Origin: Gammaproteobacteria bacterium
Lineage (GTDB): Bacteria; Pseudomonadota; Gammaproteobacteria; Eutrophobiales; Eutrophobiaceae
Assembly (NCBI GenBank): GCA_004297165.1
Contig: SCUJ01000005.1
Coordinates: forward strand, 240,947 to 304,946
Direction: 5' to 3'
DNA: 64,000 bases
The notes beneath the pieces were generated by a model. That model was not told where the DNA came from and made no database searches. It was given only the letters and a program-made list of their open reading frames with translations. The first letter of the stretch is position 1, and every line of letters begins with the position of its first letter. The position numbers and the translations under genes were made by a program. Below, piece after piece: positions 10,580 through 18,680 of this stretch.

Positions 10580-10614
10580 TGCTATATTGTTAGCAGGGCT
10601 AATTGTTAGCCCTG
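10580..10614. promoter_or_regulatory. Two overlapping inverted repeats before the UGSC gene (candidate MarR operator)
   Basis: TGCTA-N6-TAGCA spans 10580-10595. A second perfect palindrome with 9-base arms (CAGGGCTAA / TTAGCCCTG, 3-base centre) spans 10594-10614. ATTGTTAGC also occurs as a direct repeat at 10586 and 10602, 16 bp apart. The site ends 20 bp before the ATG at 10634. Palindromes of this size overlapping a promoter are typical MarR targets, and a MarR gene is the next gene in the set. The assignment is inferred. Confidence 0.5.
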
Positions 10615-10633
10615 ATTATATGTGGAGGCATCC

Positions 10634-12394
10634 ATGAAAAAAGCACTGCTCACATCTCTCAGCCTGTTATCGTCCTTATTACTCAGCGCTCCTGGCAGCA
10701 TGCCGGCTTATGCCGCAGCGGACGCGGCCAATCCGCCATTGCTCACCGTCCTGAATCCCGCCGTCACCGCCGAATTGGCGGACCGCGTGCCGCTCGCGCC
10801 CCGGCTCGACACCCTGGAAGGCAAGACCATCTACCTGGTGGACACCAATTGGGGCGGCTTCGGCAACAACGATATCCTGTTGCGGGAAATGCAGGCGTGG
10901 TTCGCCGAACACTTGCCCGGCGTGAAGACGATCCTGAAATCCAAGCAGGGCAACTTCGTCACTGACGACCCCGCCTTATGGAAGGAGATCGCCGATGCCA
11001 GGGCGGACGGGGTGATCATCGGCGTCGCCGGTTGACACGGCTGTGTCGCGGCCGTGAGCCGCGAAGCAGGCGCAATCGAAAGTCAGTATGGCATTCCAAC
11101 CGTCGCGGCGGCGGGCGAGAACGTCGTGCGCTTCGGGGTCGAGGCGAATGTCGCCTATGGCACCGGCATGCCGATCCGCTACGTCGCCTTCCCGTTTCCG
11201 TTTTCCGGCCAGAAGCGCGAGGTATTGAAGCATTATGTCGAAGGCGCCGACAAGGTGAGCGGCAAGCCCATGATGCAGGCCATCGTCGACGGACTCACCA
11301 ATCCCCTGACCGCGGCAGAACAGCTCTCCGGCCGGCCGCCGCAGGCGGCGGTGGCGCCGCGACTGCTGCCGCCGGATACGGAGGACAATCTGCAACGCCT
11401 CTTCAAGGAGAATCAATGGACCGACTTCAACCCCGTCATCCTGCCGACGGAGGAACGGGTCGCCGCGATGCTGAAGGGCACCCGACACAAGCCCGATGAA
11501 ATCGTGAAGACCGCCTCCGGCACCCTGGGGGCAAACCGGCCGTTCACGGTGGAGAAAGTAGCCATCCTCGCCGTCATGGCGGGCGCGAGGCCCGAATACC
11601 TCCCCGTAATCCTCGCCTTGTCCACCCTGGCGCCGTACCAGGATTCCACGACCTCCATCGCCAACATGGTGGTCGTGAGCGGGCCGATTCGCACCGAGAT
11701 CGGCATGAACGCGGGACTCGGCGCCCTGGGTCCGAACAATGAAGCCAACGCCGTCATCGGCCGGACCATGACCCTCATCCATAAAGTGATTCAGGGTTAT
11801 CAGGAGGGCGTGACCGGCTTCGCCTCGCTCAGCAACCCGCTGCGCTACAACAATCTGACCCTGGCCGAAAACGAGGAGGCGCTTCCGGAAGGCTGGCTAC
11901 CGTTCCATGTCCAAATGGGCTTCAAACCACAGGACAGCGTGGTCACGGTGTTTACCGGCTGGAATTTCGTCAACAGCGCGGGCTGGGTGGAGGAGCATTA
12001 CCCGCCGCAGATGTTGATGCGCGATTACATGCGGTCCCTGCCTGGCCTCGGCGCGGCCACCATCCTGATGGACCCGTCCGTCGCCACTCTGCTCAAGGAC
12101 AGCCAGGGCTTCGCCACGAATGCGGCGCTCGGCGAGTGGTTCGCCAGGAATGTTGAGGAAACCGCGGCCACCTATTGGGGCAACTCCATCGTATCGAGCA
12201 TGATCGGCCCATTGGCCGACCAGGGTCTGGAGCCCTACGCCACCTGGAAGAAGGCCCCCGCCGAGACGTTAATCAAGCCCTTTCCGAACGCCGGCAATAT
12301 CCGGACGGTCGTGGCCGGCGGCAATTCCGCGAGCGTATGGTTCGTGAGCGACTTCCGGCCGGGCCGGGGCGCTCTGGTCGATGACTGGCGCTGA
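10634..12394 (+). CDS. Probable UGSC-family selenoprotein (TGA at 11033-11035 read as selenocysteine)
   Basis: The frame opens at the ATG at 10634, behind GGAGG at 10624-10628, and stays open to 12394 except for one TGA at codon 134. The protein would be 586 residues with a signal peptide (MKKALLTSLSLLSSLLL...AYAAADA). The part before the TGA (LTVLNPAV, APRLDTLEGKTIYLVDTNWGGFGNNDILL, ADGVIIGVAG) and the part after it (HGCVAAVSREAGAIESQYGIPTVAA) form one continuous UGSC-type domain. In that family Sec-Gly-Ser-Cys sits at this point; here it would be Sec-His-Gly-Cys, a redox-like UxxC. Residues from about 240 on form a second domain I do not recognise. A SECIS-like hairpin follows the TGA. The alternative is a nonsense mutation. 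MarR starts 11 bp later. Confidence 0.72.
11036..11064 (+). promoter_or_regulatory. Candidate bacterial SECIS element
   Basis: Directly after the TGA, TCGCGGC (11046-11052) and GCCGCGA (11058-11064) form a perfect 7-bp stem closing a CGTGA loop. Seventeen bases separate the TGA from the loop, and a G occupies the second loop position. Both fit the general rules for bacterial SECIS elements (minihelix shortly after UGA, G at the start of the apical loop). A competing 6-bp stem CACGGC/GCCGTG (11036-11041 with 11051-11056) also exists. High GC makes hairpins easy, so this is supportive rather than conclusive. Confidence 0.55.
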
Positions 12395-12405
12395 GCGATT
12401 CGCCG

Positions 12406-12858
12406 ATGACTCCCCAGACGAATGATACCGCGCAGAAATTGTTGCAAGTGACCATGATGCTGATGCGGAGTCTCGCCTCCAGCATGCGCGCGGGGGAAGA
12501 CGGTCTCTCTCCCGCGCACGTCGGCATCATGGCCCGGCTGGACGGGGCGCCTTGCAGTCTGACCGAACTGGCCCGGACGCAATGGGTGCGTCTGCCGACC
12601 ATGTCGCGGTCGGTCAGCCTGCTCGTCGACAAGGGCCTGGCCGAGCGCCAGATACCCGAAGGCAACCGTCGCCAGACCATGGTCAGCCTCACGCCCGAGG
12701 GGAAACGGGTGTTGGAGCGGATCAAGCGCCGTAACGAACGTCATGTCGCGGAGGTGCTTGAACCGCTCGATGCCGCCGAGCGGACCAAGGTCCACGCCGG
12801 CCTCACCATCCTCGGGCGCATGCTCTCGCCGACCGACGCGGTTAAAAAAACACGCTGA
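12406..12858 (+). CDS. MarR-family transcriptional regulator
   Basis: The 150-residue winged-helix protein has the MarR core: LSPAHVGIMARLDGAPCSLTELARTQWVRLPTMSRSVSLLVDKGLAERQIPEGNRRQTMVSLTPEGKRVLERI. It contains the recognition helix and the D-x-R-like wing (EGNRRQ). Such proteins usually repress nearby genes and release DNA on binding small phenolic or oxidised ligands, or on Cys oxidation; a single Cys is present near residue 49. It lies 11 bp after the UGSC gene and 47 bp before the PQQ dehydrogenase, so it probably controls this set through the palindromes at 10580-10614. Confidence 0.85.
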   Translation: MTPQTNDTAQKLLQVTMMLMRSLASSMRAGEDGLSPAHVGIMARLDGAPCSLTELARTQWVRLPTMSRSVSLLVDKGLAERQIPEGNRRQTMVSLTPEGKRVLERIKRRNERHVAEVLEPLDAAERTKVHAGLTILGRMLSPTDAVKKTR

Positions 12859-12870
12859 TAAAAATCAGCG
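12853..12870. other. Hairpin at the end of the MarR gene
   Basis: CGCTGAT-AAAA-ATCAGCG forms a 7-bp stem with a 4-base loop and includes the MarR stop codon. The A-tract (12844-12850) lies on its left, so as a terminator it would work only for minus-strand transcription. No minus-strand gene ends here. It may attenuate or process the transcript between the MarR gene and the dehydrogenase. Confidence 0.4.
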
Positions 12871-12905
12871 ATCTCAACCATAACTCATCAACAAGGAAAC
12901 CACTC

Positions 12906-14138
12906 ATGAAGATTCTGTTCCGTCCGAGTCGACTGGTACTGCTCCCCTTGTATCTTATCTGCCTGTGCATCAGCCAGGCGCTTTCCGCCCAAGAGACCCT
13001 GGAGGCAATCTTGCAACGGGTGCCCAAGGCCCCGCCGGGCGTACCCGTGCCGCCGCTGCCCGATGCGCCGCGGCGCTATGACACGGCCGAAGGTCAGGCG
13101 ATCGAGGTCAGTGTCATCGCACGCGGTCTGAATCACCCCTACTCGCTGGCGCAGCTCCCGGATGGAACCATGCTGGTCAGCGAACGTGACAAAGGGCAGT
13201 TGCGGGCGATTCGCGAAGGCGTGCTCGATCCCGAACCGATCGCAGGTCTCCCCACGATCAAGGGCGGGTTATGGATGGGTCTTCTCGACATCGTGCCGCA
13301 TCCGCGCTTCGTGGAAAACCATCTTCTCTATATAACTTACGATAAGCCGCTCGAGAATAATGCGACCGGCCTCGCGGTGTTGCGCGGCGTGTGGGACGGC
13401 AAGTCACTGAAGGATGCGCAAGATATTTTCAACACCGGACCCGGCGTCGGCGGCTCGTCGCGCCTGTTGTTCGACAACGCGGGCCTGTTGTACGTCTCGA
13501 TCTACGGCGGCGGCGAGGAGGCGCAAAAACTCTCCGAGCTGCGCGGGAAGGTGCTGCGTCTGACCGAGGACGGCAAGGTCCCCAAGGACAACCCGTTCGT
13601 CAACACGACCGGCGCGCGGCCGGAGGTCTTCACGTACGGTCATCGCACGATCCAGGGGCTGGCGCCACATCCGGAAACCGGGGCGATCTGGGGCCTCGAA
13701 ATGGGTCCGAACGGCGGCGACGAGATCAATATCCTCAAGGCCGGCGTGAACTACGGCTGGCCATTCGTGAGTCTGGGCCGTGACTACGCCGGTCCCTGGC
13801 AGGCGAAGGATTTCAAGAAAGCGGGATTGGAGGATCCCATCGTGTACTGGATGCCCTCCATCTCGGTCTCCGGCATGACCTTCTATACCGGCGACAAGCT
13901 GCCGCTGTGGAAGGGCGACCTCTTTGTCGGCGGATTGCGCATGGGTGAGATTCCCGCGACCGGGCATTTGCAGCGCATCCGTTTCAATGCCAACGGCGAG
14001 GAGATTAGGCGCGAGCAATTGTTGACTGACCTGAGACAACGCATACGCGGGGTGTATCAGGGCAGCGACGGATTCCTCTATGCGCTCGCCGACGAAGAAG
14101 ACGGCGCGGTGTTGCGGATTGGACCGGCGGGAAAATAA
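12906..14138 (+). CDS. PQQ-dependent sugar (sorbosone/glucose-type) dehydrogenase, exported
   Basis: The 410-residue protein has a signal peptide (residues 1-28, ALSAQE) and a six-bladed soluble glucose dehydrogenase/sorbosone dehydrogenase domain. Characteristic stretches are LNHPYSLAQLPDGTMLVSERDKGQLRAI, EVFTYGHRTIQGLAPHP (His/Arg of the PQQ site), GLEMGPNGGDEINILKAGVNYGWP and a final GVYQGSDGFLYALADEEDGAVLRI. Such enzymes oxidise aldose-type sugars in the periplasm using PQQ and Ca2+. The exact substrate cannot be read from sequence. It follows the MarR gene and is followed after 45 bp by an exported methyltransferase. No PQQ biosynthesis gene is in the window. Confidence 0.85.
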   Translation: MKILFRPSRLVLLPLYLICLCISQALSAQETLEAILQRVPKAPPGVPVPPLPDAPRRYDTAEGQAIEVSVIARGLNHPYSLAQLPDGTMLVSERDKGQLRAIREGVLDPEPIAGLPTIKGGLWMGLLDIVPHPRFVENHLLYITYDKPLENNATGLAVLRGVWDGKSLKDAQDIFNTGPGVGGSSRLLFDNAGLLYVSIYGGGEEAQKLSELRGKVLRLTEDGKVPKDNPFVNTTGARPEVFTYGHRTIQGLAPHPETGAIWGLEMGPNGGDEINILKAGVNYGWPFVSLGRDYAGPWQAKDFKKAGLEDPIVYWMPSISVSGMTFYTGDKLPLWKGDLFVGGLRMGEIPATGHLQRIRFNANGEEIRREQLLTDLRQRIRGVYQGSDGFLYALADEEDGAVLRIGPAGK

Positions 14139-14183
14139 AGGAAATAATAGGCCCTCTCATCAATTCTCCAAGGAGAAGACCGC

Positions 14184-14966
14184 ATGCGATTCCTGTCCAC
14201 CTTGTCAGCCAGCGTGATACTCGCATTCACCGCCTGTTCGGTGATGGCGCAGATGCAGATCCCCGCCCCCGTGTCCCTGGGTCCTTACGTCATGCCGGAA
14301 GGTACGCCGGATCACATCCGCCAGGCCATCGAATCGCCGGAGCGGACGGATGCGGAAAAGGCGCGCGATTCCTCGCGCAAACCGGCCGAGATCCTGATGA
14401 AGTCCGGCATCAAGCCTGGCGATCACATCATCGAGATCGCCGGCGTCGGCCAATACTATACCAAGATCCTCTCGGCCGTGGTCGGGCCGAACGGCAAGGT
14501 CGATGTCTATGACCTGCCCTATACCGAACGCTTTGCCGGAGAGGCATCGCGGGCCTTCGCCGCCGCGCATCCGAACACGGCTTACCACCAGGAGGATTAC
14601 AACAATTCGGACTTTCCCCAAGAAGTCGATGCGGTGTTCAACATGCTGTATTACCACGACCTCATCCTGCAGAAGATCGACACGGCGAAGATGAACGCGA
14701 AACTACTCGCGGCCCTCAAGCCCGGCAGCGCCTATGTCGTAGAGGAACACAAGGCGGAGGACGGCTCCGGCGCCCGCGACGTGGAAAAACTCCATCGCAT
14801 CGATGTGCAGATCGTCAAGGACGAACTACTGGCCGCCGGTTTCGAACTCGCCGAGGACAGCGCCATCCTCGCGCACCCGGAGGACGATCGGACCAAGATG
14901 GTGTTCACCCCCGGCACCCGCGGCGCGACCGATCGCGCCTTGTTTGTCTTCCGCAAACCGAAGTAA
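14184..14966 (+). CDS. Exported class I methyltransferase-like protein
   Basis: This 260-residue protein begins with a signal peptide (MRFLSTLSASVILAFTACSVMAQMQ). A Rossmann methyltransferase domain follows: GIKPGDHIIEIAGVGQYYTKILSAVVGPNGKVDVYDLP corresponds to the SAM-binding motif I, with EIAGVGQYY in place of the usual E-x-GxGxG. DAVFNMLYYHDLIL and LKPGSAYVVEEHKAEDGSG follow. It belongs with predicted methyltransferases that carry export signals; a distant counterpart is encoded at 35812-36711. Whether it uses SAM outside the cytoplasm is unknown. It is the last gene of the plus-strand set, and AAGGAG precedes the start. Confidence 0.75.
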   Translation: MRFLSTLSASVILAFTACSVMAQMQIPAPVSLGPYVMPEGTPDHIRQAIESPERTDAEKARDSSRKPAEILMKSGIKPGDHIIEIAGVGQYYTKILSAVVGPNGKVDVYDLPYTERFAGEASRAFAAAHPNTAYHQEDYNNSDFPQEVDAVFNMLYYHDLILQKIDTAKMNAKLLAALKPGSAYVVEEHKAEDGSGARDVEKLHRIDVQIVKDELLAAGFELAEDSAILAHPEDDRTKMVFTPGTRGATDRALFVFRKPK

Positions 14967-15004
14967 CGCATCACCCGCCGGCCCCATTCACGTCATCCCG
15001 GACA

Positions 15005-15025
15005 GGGCGATCACAAGGATCGCCC
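15005..15025. terminator. Hairpin between convergent genes (terminator or REP-like element)
   Basis: GGGCGATC-ACAAG-GATCGCCC forms a perfect 8-bp stem between the stop of the methyltransferase (14966) and the stop of the kinase (15067), which converge here. There is no clear T-tract. The sequence resembles intergenic palindromes repeated in many proteobacterial genomes, so a REP-like element is as likely as a terminator. Confidence 0.5.
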
Positions 15026-15066
15026 CTACATCTATCGATAACGCCGCGGGCTGGTGGTGAGGATCC

Positions 15067-16383
15067 TCATGTCGCAGGCAGTCGGACCCGGGCGACACAA
15101 CCCCGCGCACCGACGCGATTTTCAAGGGATATCCTGCCGCCATGGTTCTCGACGATCTCCCGCGAGAGGACCAGACCGATGCCGGCGCCGCCCGGTTTCG
15201 TCGTGAAGAACGGCACCCAGAGGTTGTCCGTATGCGCAAGACCCGGTCCGTCATCCTCGACCTCGGCCACGAGTTCCCCATCCGTGACCTGCCAGCGGAC
15301 GCATACGGCGCCATCTGTGCCGGTCGCTTCAACCGCGTTCTTCACCAGATTGATCAATGCCTGCTCGATCTGATCGACATCGATCGCGAGTGACGCCGCC
15401 GGACCGTTTTCGACCCGCACGCGATCGCCGTGCAACGACGCCACGCCCCGCACGATCGCCGCGAAATCCGCCGTTTTGCGCGTGGGCGGCGGCAACCGCG
15501 CCAGCCGCGCGTACGCCCCCATGAACCGCTCCAGGGCCTCGGCCCGATCATGGATGATCGCCAGTCCCGTGCGCGCATCGTCGCGCCAATCGTCCGGCAT
15601 CCGTTCGAGATCGAAGATCTTGCGCAGGGTCCCGGCCATGGATTTTATCGGCGTGAGCGAATTGTTGAGTTCATGGCCGATGACCCGCACCAGGCGCCGC
15701 CAAGCCTGCCGCTCCTCGTCGCGCAGGGCGCGGCTGAGATCGGAGATGACAAGGAGTTCGTGCGGCCGGCCTCGTTCGCGAAACCGGCGGCGGCGCACCT
15801 CCCAGCGGCCCGCCCCGCCTGGAAATGCCTGGTTGACTATGGACGCCGGGACGCCATCCAGCATGGCGGCAACCCCGAGTTCGGCGGCGCTCTTGCCGAT
15901 GAGATCCGCCGCGCGTCCGCCGAGGAGCGATTCGCCGGCACGGTTGAGGAGCCGGAGCCGGCGTTCGGCATCGAAGGCGAACACGGCAATATCGACCTCG
16001 GCGATGACCTTCGCCAGCAAGACATCCGCCTCCAGCGCCGCGAGCCGCTGATCCTGCAACATCCGGCTGAGCGCATTCACCTCAATCATCACCTCGCCCA
16101 GCGCGTCTTCGGGATCGACGTTGCGGGCGCGCAGCGAATAGTCGCCCTCCCGCAGGGCCTCCAGCATGTTCGAGAGCGCCTGCATGGGGTGAACGAGGCG
16201 CTGTCGCATGGCAATCACTCCGCCGGCAACGAACGCGCTGATGAAGATCAATAGTGTCCAGCGCAGGGCCGGGCTTGCCTCCCATCTCCAGAGCAGCCAG
16301 GCTGAGGTCAGCCAGGCCGGGGCGACCGCGATCAGCGCCATCCAGGCAAGCTGGTCCTGGAACAGCGGGCGGAGGCGGTTCAC
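15067..16383 (-). CDS. NtrY-like sensor histidine kinase
   Basis: The 438-residue membrane kinase has two N-terminal hydrophobic segments (about residues 13-32 and 42-60). A HAMP-like linker follows (LVHPMQALSNMLEALREGDYSLRAR), then a PAS-like domain (AEVDIAVFAFDAERRLRLLNRAGESLLG). The phospho-acceptor region is RVIGHELNNSLTPIKSMAGTL, with His at about 240. ATPase boxes are N (LINLVKNAVEAT), G1 (VEDDGPGL), F (PFFTTKPGG) and G2 (GIGLVLSREI). The start overlaps the stop of the response regulator gene by 4 bp, so the two are translationally coupled. The periplasmic loop is very short, which suggests sensing in or at the membrane. It probably drives the sigma-54 regulon described below. Confidence 0.92.
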   Translation of the reverse strand: MNRLRPLFQDQLAWMALIAVAPAWLTSAWLLWRWEASPALRWTLLIFISAFVAGGVIAMRQRLVHPMQALSNMLEALREGDYSLRARNVDPEDALGEVMIEVNALSRMLQDQRLAALEADVLLAKVIAEVDIAVFAFDAERRLRLLNRAGESLLGGRAADLIGKSAAELGVAAMLDGVPASIVNQAFPGGAGRWEVRRRRFRERGRPHELLVISDLSRALRDEERQAWRRLVRVIGHELNNSLTPIKSMAGTLRKIFDLERMPDDWRDDARTGLAIIHDRAEALERFMGAYARLARLPPPTRKTADFAAIVRGVASLHGDRVRVENGPAASLAIDVDQIEQALINLVKNAVEATGTDGAVCVRWQVTDGELVAEVEDDGPGLAHTDNLWVPFFTTKPGGAGIGLVLSREIVENHGGRISLENRVGARGCVARVRLPAT

Positions 16384-17744
16384 TGGACAGTTTTTTCCAT
16401 CCGCCGGTACAGGGCGGATCGGCTGATCCCGAGTTCTTCGGCGGCGGCGACGACATTACCCGCGTGGCGATCGACCGCCCTGCGGATCGCCTCACGCTCG
16501 ATCTCGTCCAGCGTCGCAGGCCGGGATTCGGCGGTGGGCGAGGAATCCAGGCGCAGGTCGACAGGGTCGATGACCGGACCGCGGGCCAGCAGCACGGCGC
16601 GTTCGATGACATGACTGAGCTCACGCACATTGCCCGGCCAGGGATAACGCCGCAGCGCCGCCAGCGCGGGATCGCTGAATGTCTCCAACGTCCTGCGATT
16701 GCGCCGCGCATGGCGTTGCAGGAAATACTGCGCGAGGCGCACGATGTCATCGCCGCGTTCCCGCAACGGCGGGAGGTGCAGATGGATCGTGTTCAAACGA
16801 TACAGCAGATCGCTACGAAAACGGCCGGCTGCGATTTCGGCGTCGATGTCGGCATTGGTAGCCGCCAGCATCCGGACATCGGTTCGCTGCGTGCGCGAGG
16901 AACCCAGCCGCTCGAACTGGCCATCCTCGAGGACCCGCAGGAGTCGGGCCTGCTGTGTGACCGGAATGCTCGCGATCTCGTCCAGAAACAACGTGCCGCC
17001 ATCCGCCAGCTCGAAGCGGCCGATGCGATCATTCCTGGCGTCCGTGAAGGCCCCCTTTACATGGCCGAACATCTCGCTTTCGAACACGGTCTCCGCCAGA
17101 CTGCCGATATTGACCACCACGAAACTGCGCTCGCGACGCGCGGATCGTTCGTGGATCAACCGCGCGACCAATCCCTTGCCGCAGCCGCTCTCGCCGGTGA
17201 TCAGGACATTCGCCTCCGACGGCGCGATACGCTCAATCATCTCAATCGCCGGCCGCATCGCCGGCGACTCGCCGATGAAATCCCCCTCGATGGCCGTCAG
17301 TTGCCGGTTCTCGGTTTCCAGCGCCCGCGCCCGGTGGATGGCCTGCCCCAGCGCGATCTGAGTGCGCAACACCGAGAGCATGCGTTCGTTGTCCCAGGGT
17401 TTTTCCACGAAATCCTGCGCCCCGCGCCGCATCGCCTCGACCGCCAGCCCGATGCTGCCCCACGCCGTCATAACAATGATCGGCGTACCGGCGTCGAAGG
17501 CGCGGATGCGCGCGACTGCATCCAGTCCTTCCGCGCCCGAGGTGGTATCGCGTGTGTAATTTAGATCCATCAGGATGGCGTCGGCCTCGGCGCGGCGCAA
17601 CGAGTCAATCAGCGCGCCAGGGCTGGAGAAGCCTTCGACTATGAAACCCTCGCCCTTGAGCAGCAGCCGCAACGCCTCGACAACGTCATGCTGATCGTCC
17701 GCGATGAGGATGCGAGGTTTGCGGGTTGACATGGGGTTTTTCAT
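16380..17744 (-). CDS. Sigma-54-dependent response regulator (NtrC family)
   Basis: The 454-residue activator has a receiver domain (ILIADDQHDVVEAL; phospho-Asp in AILMDLNYT, about residue 60). The AAA+ domain shows Walker A GESGCGKGLVARLIHERS, Walker B GGTLFLDEIASIP and the arginine-rich region PLRERGDDIVRLA. A Fis-type HTH closes the protein (GNVVAAAEELGISRSALYRRME). The loop that contacts sigma-54 reads GAFTDA instead of GAFTGA. It is co-transcribed with the kinase. Three minus-strand sigma-54 promoters with matching upstream inverted repeats occur before the ADOP permease units at 21940, 31897 and 53790, making this the obvious candidate activator. Confidence 0.93.
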   Translation of the reverse strand: MKNPMSTRKPRILIADDQHDVVEALRLLLKGEGFIVEGFSSPGALIDSLRRAEADAILMDLNYTRDTTSGAEGLDAVARIRAFDAGTPIIVMTAWGSIGLAVEAMRRGAQDFVEKPWDNERMLSVLRTQIALGQAIHRARALETENRQLTAIEGDFIGESPAMRPAIEMIERIAPSEANVLITGESGCGKGLVARLIHERSARRERSFVVVNIGSLAETVFESEMFGHVKGAFTDARNDRIGRFELADGGTLFLDEIASIPVTQQARLLRVLEDGQFERLGSSRTQRTDVRMLAATNADIDAEIAAGRFRSDLLYRLNTIHLHLPPLRERGDDIVRLAQYFLQRHARRNRRTLETFSDPALAALRRYPWPGNVRELSHVIERAVLLARGPVIDPVDLRLDSSPTAESRPATLDEIEREAIRRAVDRHAGNVVAAAEELGISRSALYRRMEKTVQ

Positions 17745-17801
17745 ACTTACCGACAGGGACTGGCTGGTGCGGTAATGCGGTTCAGAAAGCGATCCCGGAG
17801 A

Positions 17802-18623
17802 TCAGTACTGCTCTTTCTTGTTCGGAAAATCCCGGCTCTTCACATCCTTGATGTAGCTGCCCACCGCATTTTTAATCTCGTCGTAGAGATTCAGGTACCG
17901 GCGCAGGAATCTCGGGGAAAACTCCTCGTTGAGTCCGAGCATGTCGTGCAGCACCAGCACCTGTCCGTCCACCTCCGCGCCCGCGCCTATGCCGATGATT
18001 GGCACGCTCACATTCCTCGTTACCTGCGCGGCAAGTTTGGCGGGGATCTTTTCCAGCACAATGGCAAAACAGCCCGTTTTTTCCAGCAGATCGGAATCCT
18101 GGAGGACCCGCTCCGCTTCCTTTTTTTCGCGCGCGCGCACCTGATAGGTCCCGAATTTATAAATCGATTGCGGCGTCAGGCCCAGATGGCCCATCACGGG
18201 AATGCCGGCGGATAATATCCTTTCGACGGATTCCTGCACCTCCCTGCCGCCCTCCAGCTTCACGGCATGCGCGCCCGATTCCTTCATGATGCGGATGGCG
18301 GAGTTGAGAGCTTCCTTCGAGTTCCCCTGGTACGACCCGAACGGCAGGTCCACGACAACCAGGGCGCGATCCACGGCGCGCACCACGGAAGTGGCATGAT
18401 AGATCATCTGGTCGAGTGTGATGGGCAGCGTCGTTTCATTGCCCGCCATCACATTGGAAGCGGAATCGCCCACGAGCATCACGTCGATCCCGGCGGCATC
18501 CAGGATCTTCGCCATGGTGTAGTCATACGCGGTGAGCATGGAGATCTTTTCTCCCGCCTTCTTCATCTCCTGCAGGACATGCGTCGTGACTTTCTTAATC
18601 TCTTTTTTTACTTTATTCGGCAT
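17802..18623 (-). CDS. panB: 3-methyl-2-oxobutanoate hydroxymethyltransferase
   Basis: The 273-residue enzyme makes ketopantoate, the first committed step of pantothenate (CoA) synthesis. The family signature regions are [35 protein letters not shown] (metal and substrate loop), [22 protein letters not shown] and [12 protein letters not shown]. Length is typical. panC or panD would usually be nearby but are not in the window; the neighbours are a two-component system and an unknown secreted protein. The start is chosen at MPNKVKKE, slightly longer than average; later Met codons at residues 20 and 29 lie too close to the core to be better. Confidence 0.94.
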   Translation of the reverse strand: MPNKVKKEIKKVTTHVLQEMKKAGEKISMLTAYDYTMAKILDAAGIDVMLVGDSASNVMAGNETTLPITLDQMIYHATSVVRAVDRALVVVDLPFGSYQGNSKEALNSAIRIMKESGAHAVKLEGGREVQESVERILSAGIPVMGHLGLTPQSIYKFGTYQVRAREKKEAERVLQDSDLLEKTGCFAIVLEKIPAKLAAQVTRNVSVPIIGIGAGAEVDGQVLVLHDMLGLNEEFSPRFLRRYLNLYDEIKNAVGSYIKDVKSRDFPNKKEQY

Positions 18624-18680
18624 CGACCATCACTCATTCAAACAAAGACCGGCAAGACCCTAACTTCCATTCAGGGCATT

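Noticed and set aside
10622..11035. Reading the UGSC region as two separate genes (10622-11035 and 11054-12394)
   Set aside because: Both parts are in the same frame, belong to one domain, and the second lacks a ribosome-binding site. One gene with a recoded (or mutated) TGA explains the data better.
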